A stretch of 64,000 nt of DNA from Blakeslea trispora (GCA_025331445.1 JAIWNE010000130.1:1-64000), one strand, 5' to 3'. Shown: positions 10,877-22,403, counted from the first letter of the stretch. Notes: generated by a model not told the origin, from the letters alone. Translations and numbers: made by a program.

Positions 10877-12660
10877 CGGTCCTAAATGGCGGATTTCAAA
10901 AATCATTTGGTGGTTTCCAATAATCCAATTGGCGTAAAATAAAAAATCAATAAGCGTAAAAAAAATATCCAATCAGCAGTTTTCAAAATGTCAATGAGCG
11001 CATACCGAGATTTCAGATAGCGTATTTTCAAAAACCAAATGGCAGCATTATGAAAGCTTTTAGCGTACATGTTGTTTATTTTATTTGCCCTTATTAAAGT
11101 GGTTGTTTATTTCTACACTTCTCCAAAGCTGCAACAGAGTGCTCGATTGACTTGGTTATTATATCCCGAGGTATATCATTACAAGCATCGCGAATTCTTG
11201 TGAACAAGTCTTCCTTATCGTTGAATTTACTACGTTTGACTCTATTTTTGACTAACGACCAAAATAGCTCTATGGGATTTAGCTCAGGAGAGTAAGGTGG
11301 AAGATATACACATATATAGCCTCTGCTGGTGATTAGCGTTTCTATTTCCTGATTGTTGTGGAAAGGCGCATTATCCATTACGAGATAAAACCCTTTTAGT
11401 TCAGGGTGTTTGTCTAACTGGTCAAGTGTCCTTCTCAAAAAATTGAGATAATGTCCTGTTGTAGTGCCTTTTTTTCCTGCTTTTTTACTTTCAGTAGCTT
11501 TTCTTTTGCGACTTCCAGAAACTTTGATTCTCTTATTCATTTGAGGAACTCGTACTTCAATATTAACAACCCCAACAGTAGCTATTGCCCCTAAAATAGA
11601 ATGTGATTCAGCTTTTGCAGATGGTGTTGAAGCGATAGCTGGAGCACCAGAAGCTGATCGTCTATACGAAGGCCTCATGTTGATATCGAAGCCGGATTCA
11701 TCAATAAAGATGCAGTTTCGAAGAAAATCCATGTCTGAACTATCGTATTTCATCACTCAATCGTATCTTGCTTGGATACGAGCAGGATCGTTTCGAGTTT
11801 TAGGTTGACGTTGCAACCTTTTGATCGTCAAATTACACTCATGTAATATGAAGCTATTGACAGTTGATTGCTTCAACGTAAATCCTTTAAAAGTTTTTGT
11901 TAAACTATCTATAACTTCGTCGGTTGTAGTGTAAGGCTTATTGTCAAAAAGCTCAAGAATGTGTAACTTTTGTGGCTCTTGAAGCTGACTCTTGGCCCGA
12001 CTGCTTTTGTTAGTCTGCTTTTCGTATATGTTCCAACAGGGTTCTGTTCTGATTCGTTTTGCCCAAGTTTGAGCAGTTCTCTCGGCAATTCCAGCATACT
12101 CTGCTGCTTTAGCTGCCGAAAAAAATTTGATTTTTAAGTAGTAAAGGAACAACGTTTTCTGATCGTCCGTATAAGACGTGTAGCTCCTAACATTGCCAAC
12201 TTTGTCAGCAATAGTCTTATTCACTTTTTCGATAACAAGTGATATTCTGCTCTCTAAGTTCTCGTCTTCGGCATCGAGCTCAATGGGAACAGGTTGACAA
12301 TCATTATATTCACTTAGATTAGTCAAGTTTCGAAGATTGAATTCCTCTCCTTCTTCGATGATGTAGTCCATGGCCTCTGCACCGTCTTCCGTAGTTATTC
12401 CACCCTGACCGTCCTCAATAAAAAATTTATGCGCGTTGCTCATTTGAAAAAAATTTAAAGTAAAAGAGACGTCTTTTAGAATGTGGAAGTCTGCCATTTG
12501 ATTTTTGAGAATACGCTATCTAAAATCTCGGTATGCGCTCATTGACATTTTGAAAACTGCTGATTGGATATTTTTTTTACGCTTATTGATTTTTTATTTT
12601 ACGCCAATTGGATTATTGGAAATTACCAAATGATTTTTGAAATCTGCCATTTGGGACCGT
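10877..12660 (-). mobile_element. Inner mariner-type transposon with long inverted ends
   Basis: It is nested in the outer transposase gene. The left end CGGTCCTAAATGGCGGATTT mirrors the right end AAATCTGCCATTTGGGACCG. Similarity of the inverted repeats continues for roughly 160 bp on each side, through CCAATTGGCG, ATCAATAAGCG, CCAATCAGCAGTTTTC and AATGAGCGCATACCGAGAT. TA flanks it at 10875-10876 and 12661-12662. It carries a single minus-strand transposase frame. Length about 1.78 kb. Confidence 0.88.
11094..12497 (-). pseudogene. Inner mariner transposase (DD34E) with one stop
   Basis: One minus-strand frame of about 467 codons is open from 12497 to 11094 except for a single TGA at 11757-11759. 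The N-terminal half has a helix-turn-helix (AAKAAEYAGIAERTAQTWAKR) and a second DNA-binding region. The C-terminal half holds the catalytic triad: FIDESGFD, VMDNAPFHN and YSPELNPIELFW, with 34 residues between second Asp and Glu (DD34E, as in Tc1). A start at 12497 or at an internal Met (SNAHKFF) is possible; the first lies close to the terminal repeat. The stop could come from CGA by one C-to-T change. Otherwise the protein looks complete. It is the best preserved DNA transposase in the window after CACTA-2. Confidence 0.88.
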
Positions 12661-13148
12661 TAGCACTGTTTCATTGCGAATTGCAGCCAATCGAGAAGGT
12701 GTGGTCGATGGCTAAAACTCCTTTGGCCTACAATCAAGATTTAAACGAGACTGCTCTAAAGCTTAAGGTAAAACTTGAAGAAATTCTCAAGTCAATACCT
12801 GAGAGAAGTCTCCTGTCTGTTTGGAGAGGCTGTGTTGACAAAGCGAAGGAGTACTATGAAGAGTACTTGAGAAATTGTTGCACAGAAGAGCCTCAAGAAG
12901 AAGACAGTGATGTTGTTTTGACTTCTTGCTGAGTTTTAATTGTTTATAAATAAATTCAAAAATCAAAAATCAAAAATCTTATTTCTGATACTTTATCATA
13001 AAAAGGCCTTTCGATCGTAACAAAAAGCACATCAAAAAGTTTCCGACTTTTTTTCGGTTCGATTGATACCACTTTTATTGAATTCTGATCACTGCATCTT
13101 ACGCAAAGTCAAACCGGAGCGGAGTGAAACTTTTTGAATATATCTCTA

Positions 13149-13515
13149 AATACTTATTTATTTCAGCGTTGCGTGCGCAAGTTTTGGTTTTGGGCAATGA
13201 CTTCTTGCTCATCTTGTGCTTTGAGTTGCAGCAAGGCTTCTTCCATTTTTTAAAATGCGGTGTTATATTATTGCTAACATTAGACTTAGTTCCAAAATAG
13301 TCCAACAATGACCTAATGTTAGCGATATGATGTTGGACGGATGCGGCAGGAGCGGAAGGAAGGGAAGGAGCAAAAAGAGCGGAAGGAGAGGGAGAAAGAG
13401 AAGTAAATCGGGCGTTAGCATCATTACCCAAAGGTTCAACTAAGCCGTCAAAAGCAGGCAAGTCTTCAAGTTGATTTGCTTGCTGAATCTGCAAAGCAGG
13501 ATTGTATCTTCTTGC
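13149..13515 (-). pseudogene. C-terminal end of an unrecognised protein gene
   Basis: A minus-strand frame of about 120 codons lies between gypsy-2 and the outer Tc1-type element. It has a Ser/Ala/Pro-rich stretch (SLSPSPSALFAPSLPSAPAA), then HIANIRSLLDYFGTKSNV, and ends basic and Cys-poor (KKWKKPCCNSKHKMSKK). Removing the Tc1-type insertion restores AAG TAA TAA, so its natural stop would sit at the insertion TA. Its 5' part is cut off by the gypsy-2 LTR; the ATG at 13525-13527 is inside the LTR and unlikely to be original. I do not recognise the family. It may be the tail of a cellular gene or of another element. Confidence 0.4.
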
Positions 13516-13926
13516 TGTTGTATTCATACAGTACGGATCAAGTATTTAGCCACTTATGAATCCACAATCATTCTCTAATTCGACTTCAGCTTGTTTTATT
13601 TGACATTCAATTCGGATAAACCTTCATTCAAGGTCAGGACTGACATCTTACCAATAACTCACCAGTTACTGGGTTTAAGGTACAGATGGCCAATCATTCT
13701 ATTTTATTAATTCTTCTTTACAAGACTGTCATCATTCATCTCTCATCCGATTCGTTGTTATTATCATAATCATCTACAAACCTCTAGAAAAGTTTTACAA
13801 TCTCAGTTGAAATATCATCTTCATGAAAAGTATAAATAGCACATCAATTTTGAAGTAAATAAAACATTATCTTTAGTCTGATTAATTCTCTGATTTTATA
13901 TCATTGTGATTTATTGGTCTTCAACA
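13516..13926 (+). repeat. gypsy-2 5' LTR
   Basis: 411 bp, TGTTG...CAACA. TATAAATAGCAC lies about 100 bp from the 3' end, with AATAAAAC about 30 bp after it: a promoter and a poly(A) signal. Confidence 0.93.
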
Positions 13927-13969
13927 TTTTTTTTAATCTTATCTTCTATTATTTACTTTAACACTTACT

Positions 13970-15610
13970 ATGACTGCCGAACTCCCAATGGTACCTGCTA
14001 CTCCTACTGCTGAAGAAGCTTTCGAAATTCTTTCCGCGCCTCTTACCGCAGAGGAAGAGATGGAATTAGACTCGCTTTCTCCTTTAGATGAAAATGCCTC
14101 TACGCATACTCCCTTGTCTCCTGCTTCCTCTTCTGTGCCTTCGACAGGACAAAATGATAGCTCTGCTGCTAATTTAAAGAAAAACATTCTTCGTCTACAA
14201 ACTGAAGTTAGTGATCTTGCCGGTCAATTGGCTTCAGTCGCTGGCGATGACAATGATAATGCTAATCAAGTTAGAAGCACCTATGACAGAAAGTTCAAGG
14301 ATCTTTCTAAATTGTTGGACCTTCAAGAAATGCTTTCACGCATTAATACTTCCACTTCGTCTTCTGTGCCTTCCGCTTCCTCTCCTCACTCTACCTCTGC
14401 ATCTGGTAAAACAGTTGTATGTCCAAGAGAAGTTCCCTACTTCCAGTGGGTAGGTAGAAATGTCTTCGAGCCTAAGGAGCAAGTCTTCCAGGACATTGAA
14501 ACTTGTCTTCACAAGTTTGAGAACGTAATGCTGTGCTATGAACTAGACATCAATCGCAACTGGTACCGCCTGGTGATCACTCGTCTTGATCCTGATCAAC
14601 GTCTATGGTTGCGCCAGTTCGTAGCTGGATCCGGAAAAGCCATCAGTGAAATAACATGGAAATCATTTAAAGCTGCATTAACCAGCAAATACGGTATGAC
14701 TACGGATGATAGCAAAAACGTAGCTCATAAACAACTACAAACCATCCGCTTCCGAGATTACAGAGAAACAATCGAACAGTTCATTGATAGGTTCAACACC
14801 TTAAAGGCTCGTGCTGGTGTTCGAGATAATCATGTCTTGGTGGCATATTTCTTGGACGCTCTTCCTACTGATCTCTTGGACCGTCTAGATATCACGTTAG
14901 AGTCTGCCTCTACTGCTGATAAAAAGGACTTGGACTTTATTGCATCAAAGGCTCGTAATCTTTACAACAGGTTGCGCAGTCTAGAACAAGGACCATCCGC
15001 TGGTAAACGTTCCTCTGCCTCGTCTTCTGTTGGACCTTCGAACAAGCGTTCAAAGCCTGCTTCTGTCTCTGGTTCTGCTCCTTCGCCTTCACCCCTTGCT
15101 AGTTCTTCTACCGCAGTCACTAACAACAAACGTGACAAAGGTAAAAACAAGATGTTCTGCTCTTTTCACAGAGTAACTACGCATAACACTGAAGATTGTA
15201 AGGCAAAAGAAAGAGGTGAACAACCTAAAAACAAGAATCTTTGTCGTCGTTGTGGTGCTCCTGGTTGGAATCCCAGCCACCAATGTAACTCTGCTGCTCG
15301 TTCTGGCGACAGAAACGTTACTGTCCGTGGTGCTTCTGTTCGCGGTGAAAAGGGTGCTTCCCTAAAATGGTGTAACTTTGCGGATAGAGCTCCTACCTCT
15401 AGCAATGTTCGTGCTGCTGCTGCCTTCCCTGGACCTGCTCCTTCCTCTTCTCGTGTGCCCTCTCCGGGACCTCATTCGACCATTGATGACATGGACATCG
15501 ATTCTGATGAAGAATCGTTGATGCAAGCTGCTAATGCGCAGAAATGTAAGTATGATGTTCAATTTTCATCAGCACCGAAACAGATATTAATTCTATTATC
15601 TTACCGGTAA
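13970..15610 (+). CDS. gypsy-2 Gag
   Basis: 546 codons beginning with an ATG 43 nt after the LTR. The N-terminus is acidic and Ser/Pro-rich, followed by a coiled-coil-like segment (about residues 65-125) and the capsid-like region (about 150-335) with WYRLVITRLDPDQRLWL and the retrotransposon-gag block FRDYRETIEQFIDRFNTL. A basic Ser-rich linker follows. The C-terminus has two Cys/His clusters (CSFHRVTTHNTEDC and CRRCGAPGWNPSHQC), atypical zinc knuckles that would bind element RNA. It assembles virus-like particles in the cytoplasm in known Ty3/gypsy elements. The last about 20 codons are probably out of frame relative to the true Gag-Pol junction. A GTAAGT at 15547 could also act as a splice donor. 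Confidence 0.88.
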   Translation: MTAELPMVPATPTAEEAFEILSAPLTAEEEMELDSLSPLDENASTHTPLSPASSSVPSTGQNDSSAANLKKNILRLQTEVSDLAGQLASVAGDDNDNANQVRSTYDRKFKDLSKLLDLQEMLSRINTSTSSSVPSASSPHSTSASGKTVVCPREVPYFQWVGRNVFEPKEQVFQDIETCLHKFENVMLCYELDINRNWYRLVITRLDPDQRLWLRQFVAGSGKAISEITWKSFKAALTSKYGMTTDDSKNVAHKQLQTIRFRDYRETIEQFIDRFNTLKARAGVRDNHVLVAYFLDALPTDLLDRLDITLESASTADKKDLDFIASKARNLYNRLRSLEQGPSAGKRSSASSSVGPSNKRSKPASVSGSAPSPSPLASSSTAVTNNKRDKGKNKMFCSFHRVTTHNTEDCKAKERGEQPKNKNLCRRCGAPGWNPSHQCNSAARSGDRNVTVRGASVRGEKGASLKWCNFADRAPTSSNVRAAAAFPGPAPSSSRVPSPGPHSTIDDMDIDSDEESLMQAANAQKCKYDVQFSSAPKQILILLSYR

Positions 15611-18600
15611 TTGTAGAAAACATTAAGACCTACGCTCTATTGGACACAGGTGCCGACAGTTCTTTGGTCTCTCCTTCTTTTGCCGCCGCAATCAAAGCTA
15701 ACATTAATCCTTCAGCAGGATTAGTGCAACTAGCCCATAAAGATCAAACTGTCCCTAGAATTGGCTCCGCCCAATTAAACGTTTTCTATAATAAAATTAA
15801 CATTAAACATACTTTCGAAGTCTTTTCATTTTTTTCATATGAAAATGTACCAATTTGTCTTGGTATGGATATCTTACATAGGTTGAAGATTGGAATTACT
15901 GGTCTTATAAGTTCTCACTTTGATTTGACTGGTCCTAAGATTCCTGATCCTATTGACCCAGATAATATTAATCCTAACAGTGATCCATTTGGCACTAACA
16001 GTGAACGTGAACCTTTTCTCAAAGTTGTTAATAATCTTCTTAAGCTAAATTCAGAGATTGACATGAAAAACACTTGTTGTAATTTACCTGGTGCTACCAT
16101 ACATCTCAAGACTAAACCTGGAACTGTTGCTTATAGAGCTCAATACCCATTACCAACAGCGTACAAAGATGTTGTTAACAAACAAATCGAAGTATGGTTA
16201 TCTGAAGGGGTCATTAAGAAAGCACCTTCCCATACAGGATAAACAGTCCCTTACTAGTAGTCAAGAAGAAAGATTCACAGGGTAATTACTCGTTTGATAA
16301 ACCTAGAATCGTTTGTGATGTCCGTCTGTTAAATCAACAACTCCTCGTTACTGATAGACAACAGTTGCCATTAATCTCATCCATTCACCAGAGTATTAGT
16401 AGTGCACCTATTCATACTATTTTAGACATCCATGCTTGCTTCACATCGTTTCCTATTCATGAACCTGATCGTGAAAAACTTGCTATTACTAATCCTTTCA
16501 CAGGAATACAGTACATTCACTTGAAAGCATGCTTTGGAATAACTCATGTCGGATCTGTCGTACAACGATGCTTGACAAACCTATTTGAAGATCTCCCGTA
16601 TGTTAATGTATACGTCGATGATATTATAATCTCTACATTTCCACCCTTATCCTACCATACTGATTGCGTAGTAGAAGTAATTAGCAGATTAACACAAGCA
16701 AACCTCGTCTTGAACTCTGAAAAGATAGTCTTTGCACAAAAGAGTGTCAACATCTTGGGCTGGTCTCTCATTAACGGAAAACTCATTCCTGATCCTCGAA
16801 AGGTAGCCAACGCTCATACTTGGCCTATCCCCAATACTGGACGACAACTTGCTAGCTATCTCGGTTTTATGTCTTTCTTTCGGTCTTCCATTCCATTCTA
16901 CTCTAAGCTTTCGTCTACTCTAGATGCTTTACGCAGTTACAAGCAATTAAAGGATGTTTGGACGGATCAGCATACAAAAGCCTTCAAGGACTTGCAACAT
17001 GCATTGGCCAACGCACCCGTTATCTCGGCTCCTGATCTCTCTCATAGATTTCACGTTGCAACTGACGCTAGTGCTACTGGTATCGCTGGAATACTTTATC
17101 AAGTAATCAATAACACTGTTCATTATGTTGCCATGGTATCCCGGAAATTATCGCCTTCTGAACGCAACTATAGCACTACTAAACGTGAATTACTGGCTGT
17201 GGTATATACTTTCACAAAGTTCCACAAATGGCTGTATCTCATTCCGTTCACTCTTCACACGGACCACAAGAGTTTAATCTATCTAAACACTCAACAAACG
17301 CCAAACGCACTTATGCTTGGCTGGTGGGAAACTATCTTCTCATACACGTTTACATGCGTATATCTTCCAGGTATCAGTAACATAATCCCAGACGCTCTCT
17401 CTCGACTCTATTCAGATAACGAAGTACCATTACTTCTGGAGGGGGGTAGTTGTGCTGATGTTACCAGTGATGGCTCGATAATTAAAAAGAAACGCAAGAG
17501 AAATTCAGAAAAAGAGCTGGCTAGATTTAAAACGTCAAAGGTGCACCTTAATCGATTTGACAAGTCACGCCCTACGAAAATATTTGAGGCAAATAAAGAG
17601 CGAATTATTTCCTCCACATATTCCAACTCTTCTTCTTCTTCCAAAACTTTCTCGTCTGACGACAGTAACAGTGCCTCTGGAAAGTTACTAACGGACAGCA
17701 AAGTGAATCTCAATCACTCTTCATCATCACAAACAAGACGTTCAGACCTCGATATGACTGTGAGGGCCTTGAAGTTTGCTGAGTACATGACACCACCACT
17801 TCACGAGCGTGATACACTCATATTGAAAGCTCATTTATTAGGTCATTACGGGCTACAGAGTATTGAGGACCAATTACATCATGATGGAGTACATTGGACA
17901 AACATGCGAAAAGATATCGAACGCATACTAGCTGACTGTCTCGAATGCAACAAATTCAACATCGCCAAAGTAGGATATCACCCACCTAAATCAGTTCTGC
18001 CTGATCAACCTCTAGACCATTGGTGCATGGATCTCGGTTCTTTCGATGTTACATCAGATCAAGGAAACAACTTCATGCTAGTACTCGTAGACTATTATTC
18101 ACGGTTCACTATCTTAAGAGCCTTACCGGATAAGCACAGTACAACTATAGCAAAAGAACTACTCAGTGTATTCTCTTTGTTTGGATTCCCCAAAGTCATC
18201 AACAGCGACAATGGTGCCGAGTTTGTGAATGATGTTGTAACCAACTGATGGAAATGAGTGGCATTGACAAGAGGGTATCCCTACCTTACTCTCCAATGGG
18301 TAATTCTGTCAACGAAGCTTACGTGGGACTTGCTAAAAGGACCATCGTCAAGATGTTGCGCGGAAAAGGTGAGTCTTGGTGTTCATACCTCAACTACGCT
18401 CAATATTGTCTCAATGTTAGATATGCACGTCTGCACAAATCCAGACCATACGCAGTATTATTCAACAGACAACCAAATGAGTTTCAGGATTACACTAAAG
18501 TTCAACCTACACTTAAGATGGAGAAAGCTGAAAATAAGACTATTGATGAAAAGTACAAATTCGTACAAGACGTCTTGATACCAGCATTGTCTGAGCGAAT

Positions 18601-19155
18601 CAAAGAAACACAAAAACGTGATCATGAAAGATTCCACAAGACACATAAGATCGTTGAGCATCAGTATCCTATCGGAAGTAAAGTCATGATCAAAAACGTA
18701 AATAGAGCACGTAAGACTGATCAACGCTACGAAGGACCATTCTACATCCATGGTATCACTAAAAATGGTAGCTATATATTGAAAGACAAAACTGGCACAC
18801 TTTTGTCTAGAGATGTTCCCACATCACATATGTATACAAGCAAGCTGCAAACATTACACCTGACAATCTTGATCAGCTCAAGGAAGATCACTACGAAGTA
18901 CAAGCCGTCATCGATCATAGAGGTAAACATGGTAATTATGAGTACAGAGTAAGATGGAAAGGCTATGATGATCCTAGTGAAGATAGCTGGGAACCTATTG
19001 AGCACTTCGACTCAACCAAACACATTGAATTGTATTGGGGACGTCGTAACGCTGAGAAAGCTTCATCCAATAATCGTAAGACTTTACCAAAATCAGTCAA
19101 TACACGAAAGATCTCTACTCGTAACAAGAAAAGCACTCAGGCTTCTACACAATAA
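15550..19155 (+). pseudogene. gypsy-2 Pol (PR-RT-RH-IN-chromodomain), four frames
   Basis: Protease: LLDTGADSSLVSP (about 15636), intact. After a -1 step at about 16236 the frame 16242-18248 holds RT with ILDIHACF (first Asp) and YVDDII, RNase H (TDASATGIAG...SRKLS...TKRELLAV...DHKSL), and integrase with the zinc finger (HYGLQ...H...CLEC), MDLGSF and NSDNGAEF. A -1 step at about 18238 leads to the catalytic Glu region (SPMGNSVNEAYV) and the GPY/F-like zone (YEGPFYIHGI). Another -1 step at about 18835 leads to a chromodomain at about 18886-19010 (YEVQAVIDHRG, YRVRWKGYDDPSEDSWEP), which has the aromatic residues that bind methylated histone H3 and would direct insertion to heterochromatin. Gag to protease is also a -1 step. 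Catalytic residues are kept, so decay is recent. Confidence 0.9.
17438..17446 (+). promoter_or_regulatory. Internal polypurine-tract-like site in gypsy-2 pol
   Basis: GGAGGGGGG followed by TAGT lies between RNase H and integrase. It matches the terminal polypurine tracts of gypsy-1 and gypsy-3 better than the gypsy-2 terminal tract does. It could be a second plus-strand primer site (central tract), as described for some LTR elements, or a coincidence of a Glu-Gly-Gly coding stretch. Confidence 0.35.
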
Positions 19156-19381
19156 AATTGAGTCAAACGGATACATTCCTTTTCCTATACACTTTTTCCC
19201 ACTGGGTTTTGATTAGGTTTTTATCGGAGTATCTTACAACTGACAGATATGCATTAACGCATAAATTATGATGTTTACTTTCAAACAACTACATTGAACT
19301 TTTGGGCTACATGAATCTTTAGAGCAAATGAAGTTTACATTATCAGTCAAAGCAATCACGCTTTCGTCTGGAAGGGGGCTA

Positions 19382-19792
19382 TGTTGTATTCATACAGTAC
19401 GGATCAAGTATTTAGCCACTTATGAATCCACAATCATTCTCTAATTCGACTTCAGCTTGTTTCATTTGACATTCAATTCGGATAAACCTTCATTCAAGGT
19501 CAGGACTGACATCTTGCCAATAATTTACCAGTTACTGGGTTTAAGGTACAGATGGCCAATCATTCTATTTTAGTAATTCTTCTTTACAAGACTGTCATCA
19601 TTCATCTCTCATCCGATTCGTTGTTATTATCATAATCATCTACAAGCCTCTAGAAAAGTTTTACAATCTCAGTTGAAATATCATCTTCATGAAAAGTATA
19701 AATAGCACATCAATTTTGAAGTAAATAAAACATTATCTTTAGTCTGATTAATTCTCTGATTTTATATCATTGTGATTTATTGGTCTTCAACA
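19382..19792 (+). repeat. gypsy-2 3' LTR
   Basis: 411 bp, TGTTG...CAACA, preceded by the polypurine tract GGAAGGGGG (19370-19378). It differs from the 5' LTR at six positions that I could see. Confidence 0.93.
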
Positions 19793-22403
19793 AAAGCTAC
19801 CCCTATAAAAGGTTCATTTTTGAAATACAATACAAAGATGCTAATCCCTTTTATATTTGATAGATAAGGTAAAGCCAAAGTCATTATCACACACTATTCT
19901 ATTGTTATAGAACGGTCCTAATCTCTTGATTATCTTATATTTAAATATCCCTTTAACCTCCACAAGAGGTGTTCACCCAATGTATTACGAATCTCCTAAT
20001 TAGGAATCCTCAACTATTATCCCTGTAGCAATTAGACGTGTATTATAAAATCCTTCTTCTCTCTCTGAAGTTTTAATAAAGCTACTAACAGTCTCAAAAA
20101 GTACTCAATAGTCTTTATTACACATCATCTATCAAAGTATACACGTTACATAACATCTATGCTAACAGCCCTTTTTATCGTATTCCATTCCCTTATACTC
20201 GTTTCAATACATATCATCCCAGAATAACATAACCGTAAATACAAGTAAAGTAATAACTTGACAAGATGTTGTCTTTTTTTTATTGCTTAAATACAATTCT
20301 TCAACCAAATATTCAAGGTCACTGTTCGTGATGCAGTCCGTTCCAATAAAGAGCCGTTTACAATCCAAACCAAAAGTATTACTTACCTTTTACCTGGTTA
20401 GTAATAAAGCGTTCAACAGTAGATTTCAATAATTGTGTACTGACAATAACTAAAACTTGGGTGTAGAAAAACAGTGATGCTGAAATGAGAGGATCTTACA
20501 CGTTTGCTGGCGATAGCTCTTTTTTTTTGTAGACACAGTCAAAGTCATTCTAGTTTTGTTTACGTGTTTTTTGCTCTAAACTTCTAAAGTCTTGTAAGAT
20601 TGTTGATTGCGCACTTGCATCGCGTTGCTTTGTTGTGATGACGGGAGTTTGTTGAGGCTCATCAACTTGGTTAGAAATATACGAGCAGTGAGTAAAAGTT
20701 CATTTAGTACTAAAAAAAAATAAAATAGAAGGAAAAAGAAAAAAACTGTCTGGGAAAAAAAATACCTCAGAAAAACTTTTTTTTTAAAAAAAAGGGCTCA
20801 TTTAATGCTAACATTGTCTATTTTAAATGATTTGCTATGGCAATCCAAGTAAACCATCTTGACTATCTGTTAAGTTGAATTACATGCTCTATGAATATCG
20901 ACACTACTAAGCTGATTAGCAAAGTCTCATGTAAAGTACAATGTTAACAGATATTCTTTGTGTTACTGATGAGAGAAAAAAAAATCATCTATCTTCAGTC
21001 TCTGTTCATCTAATTTTCTACGGATCGTATTTTTACAGATCTTTTTTTGTTTTCAATTCATTTTTTATCACGAAAATAGAAATTTGTCAATATGTCATTT
21101 CATTTAGACATACTTTTTCCTTTTTTTTTTATTCTTTTCTCTTCCATTTCTTTTACTTTTTTTATATTTTGAAATAAAACTTGTAAGTACTTTCCCATAC
21201 CTAAGCAACAGTTTATTGAATATTATTCTCCATGTAGGCATGTTATCTTTAGAGCTTATGAAGACTGATACATACTTTAAGGTACAACTTGACATACAAA
21301 TACATTGCTGTTTACTTACCATCTTTTTTTTTTCTTAGGATTAGTCACGTAGTTTTGTCTTTTCTCGAGAAATTTGGTATAAAAGTAAGTACAGCCATTG
21401 AATATGACTCAGTAACTCTCTAACTGTTCTATTTAGTTACCTTAGACACTCGTAATTGTATCTGGCTATAACTTGAGGTGCTATGATGCTTTAGTATGTA
21501 AGTAAATGATTAAATTATCTCATTTCGGTTTAACTTATTCAGTTTTTCTAGTTTCTTTTCTGTTGTTGAGCTTCTATCGTTTTAGAGCATCACCCTTTAC
21601 TTTCCGGATGGTTTATGAGTCTTTCAAAGTAAGTAAATGACATTATTTTCTGCTTGCTTTATAACTAACTGTTTTAGCATTTCAATAGTCATTTCGTTAG
21701 GTTTTTTCTGATTTTTAAATGCTTGAAATACAAGAAATTGTTGCCATTTCGTGATAACTGATTTTGCTTTTCTGCCTGTTATTTTGCCTGCCTTTCGTCT
21801 GCTTTTTGGCTGTTTTTTTTGGCCTACTATTTCGCCTACCATTTTAGCTGGATTTCTGCCTGGTCATTCTACCTGGATTCCTATAGAACCCCTAATATTC
21901 TCCCCCTGTATAAGCTATTATTTTCAGCCAATATATACCATTTTTTATAATAAAAAGCACTATTTTTAGACCTATAATCCTCTATATTTGATCTATATAA
22001 CCCAATCATAAAGGAGTGTATTAACGTAAAGAAGTCCATTTTGTCCAATTAAAAGCATACATTCAATAAAGATACCGAGTATGAAGCCAATTAAAACGAG
22101 TTAACGATTGTATATTTTGTCAAAGAAGCCAATTGAATGAGGATGTCATGAGTAAACAATCCAATCAGGTCGTTTTAATGGAAGCGAAAGACAAAGAGGT
22201 TCACTCAAATTCTGATGCGAAAACACAAGACGTTGCTCCGCCCTGTCTTCCAATGCGTTGACACATGACGGTGTTTCGCTGTGTCGTCTCAATGCGAAAA
22301 CACATGACGCCCTACGCTTTGCGCACGTCATGCCTGGAACGTGCGTTACAGTCAAGTTATCCGCAGAAATTGACGTGCGTGCGACGACCCTTTATGTGTA
22401 GTG
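19793..22403 (-). mobile_element. Element X (M-like CACTA remnant) and AT-rich DNA
   Basis: The right edge ends ...CCCTTTATGTGTAGTG at 22403, whose reverse complement is CACTACACATAAAGGG. Inside lie several CACATGACG/GTCATG repeats (22260-22350), then CAATCCAATC, CAATTGAATG and CCTAATATTCTCC blocks that resemble the M1 left region read backwards. It is therefore an inverted, diverged member of the M family. No other end is visible between gypsy-2 and this point, so its left limit is unknown and the start given is only the gypsy-2 border. No gene is recognised; ORFs here are short and T-rich. Confidence 0.5.

Larger units (their letters stand above)
9779..12932 (+). pseudogene. Outer Tc1/IS630-type transposase, broken by insertion
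   Basis: Translation is split into 9779-10024, about 10020-10500 and about 10497-10876, then resumes at about 12661-12932. The first two joins each need a -1 step. The RNase H-like DDE triad is recognisable: Asp in FLDESYCH (about 10338), Asp in IHMDGVSYHKR (about 10625) and Glu in HCELQPIEKVW (about 12680). The gap between second Asp and Glu is unusually long (over 90 residues), unlike the DD34-37E of classic Tc1/mariner. An N-terminal helix-turn-helix (PATVKTIKKALKDKYNID) would bind the ends. The gene is disrupted by the inner mariner 20 bp before the Glu motif. It is dead in this copy. Confidence 0.85.
9641..13146 (+). mobile_element. Outer Tc1/IS630-type transposon
   Basis: The inverted ends GAGATATATTCAAAAAGT (9641) and ACTTTTTGAATATATCTC (to 13146) are perfect over 18 bp. 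TA lies on both sides (9639-9640 and 13147-13148), the target duplication of the Tc1/mariner/IS630 group. Without the inner element (10877-12660) it would be about 1.7 kb. It carries one decayed transposase gene. Confidence 0.88.
13516..19792 (+). mobile_element. gypsy-2: full-length Ty3/gypsy chromovirus
   Basis: This 6,277-bp element has two 411-bp LTRs, gag, and pol in the order protease, reverse transcriptase, RNase H, integrase, chromodomain, which defines a chromovirus. I count six substitutions between the LTRs (about 98.5% identity), five of them transitions, so it is fairly young. The flanking five bases differ (CTTGC and AAAGC), so no target duplication is preserved. The polypurine tract GGAAGGGGG lies just before the 3' LTR. 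I see no convincing tRNA-like primer site after the 5' LTR. Four -1 frame steps make pol non-functional unless some are programmed. Confidence 0.93.

Noticed and set aside
15540..15560. Intron at GTAAGT near the gag-pol joint of gypsy-2
   Set aside because: No convincing acceptor that restores the protease frame was found; a -1 step is simpler.
19793..19860. Second gypsy-2 flank as continuation of the minus-strand gene at 13149-13515
   Set aside because: The frame does not continue and the flanks share no duplication.
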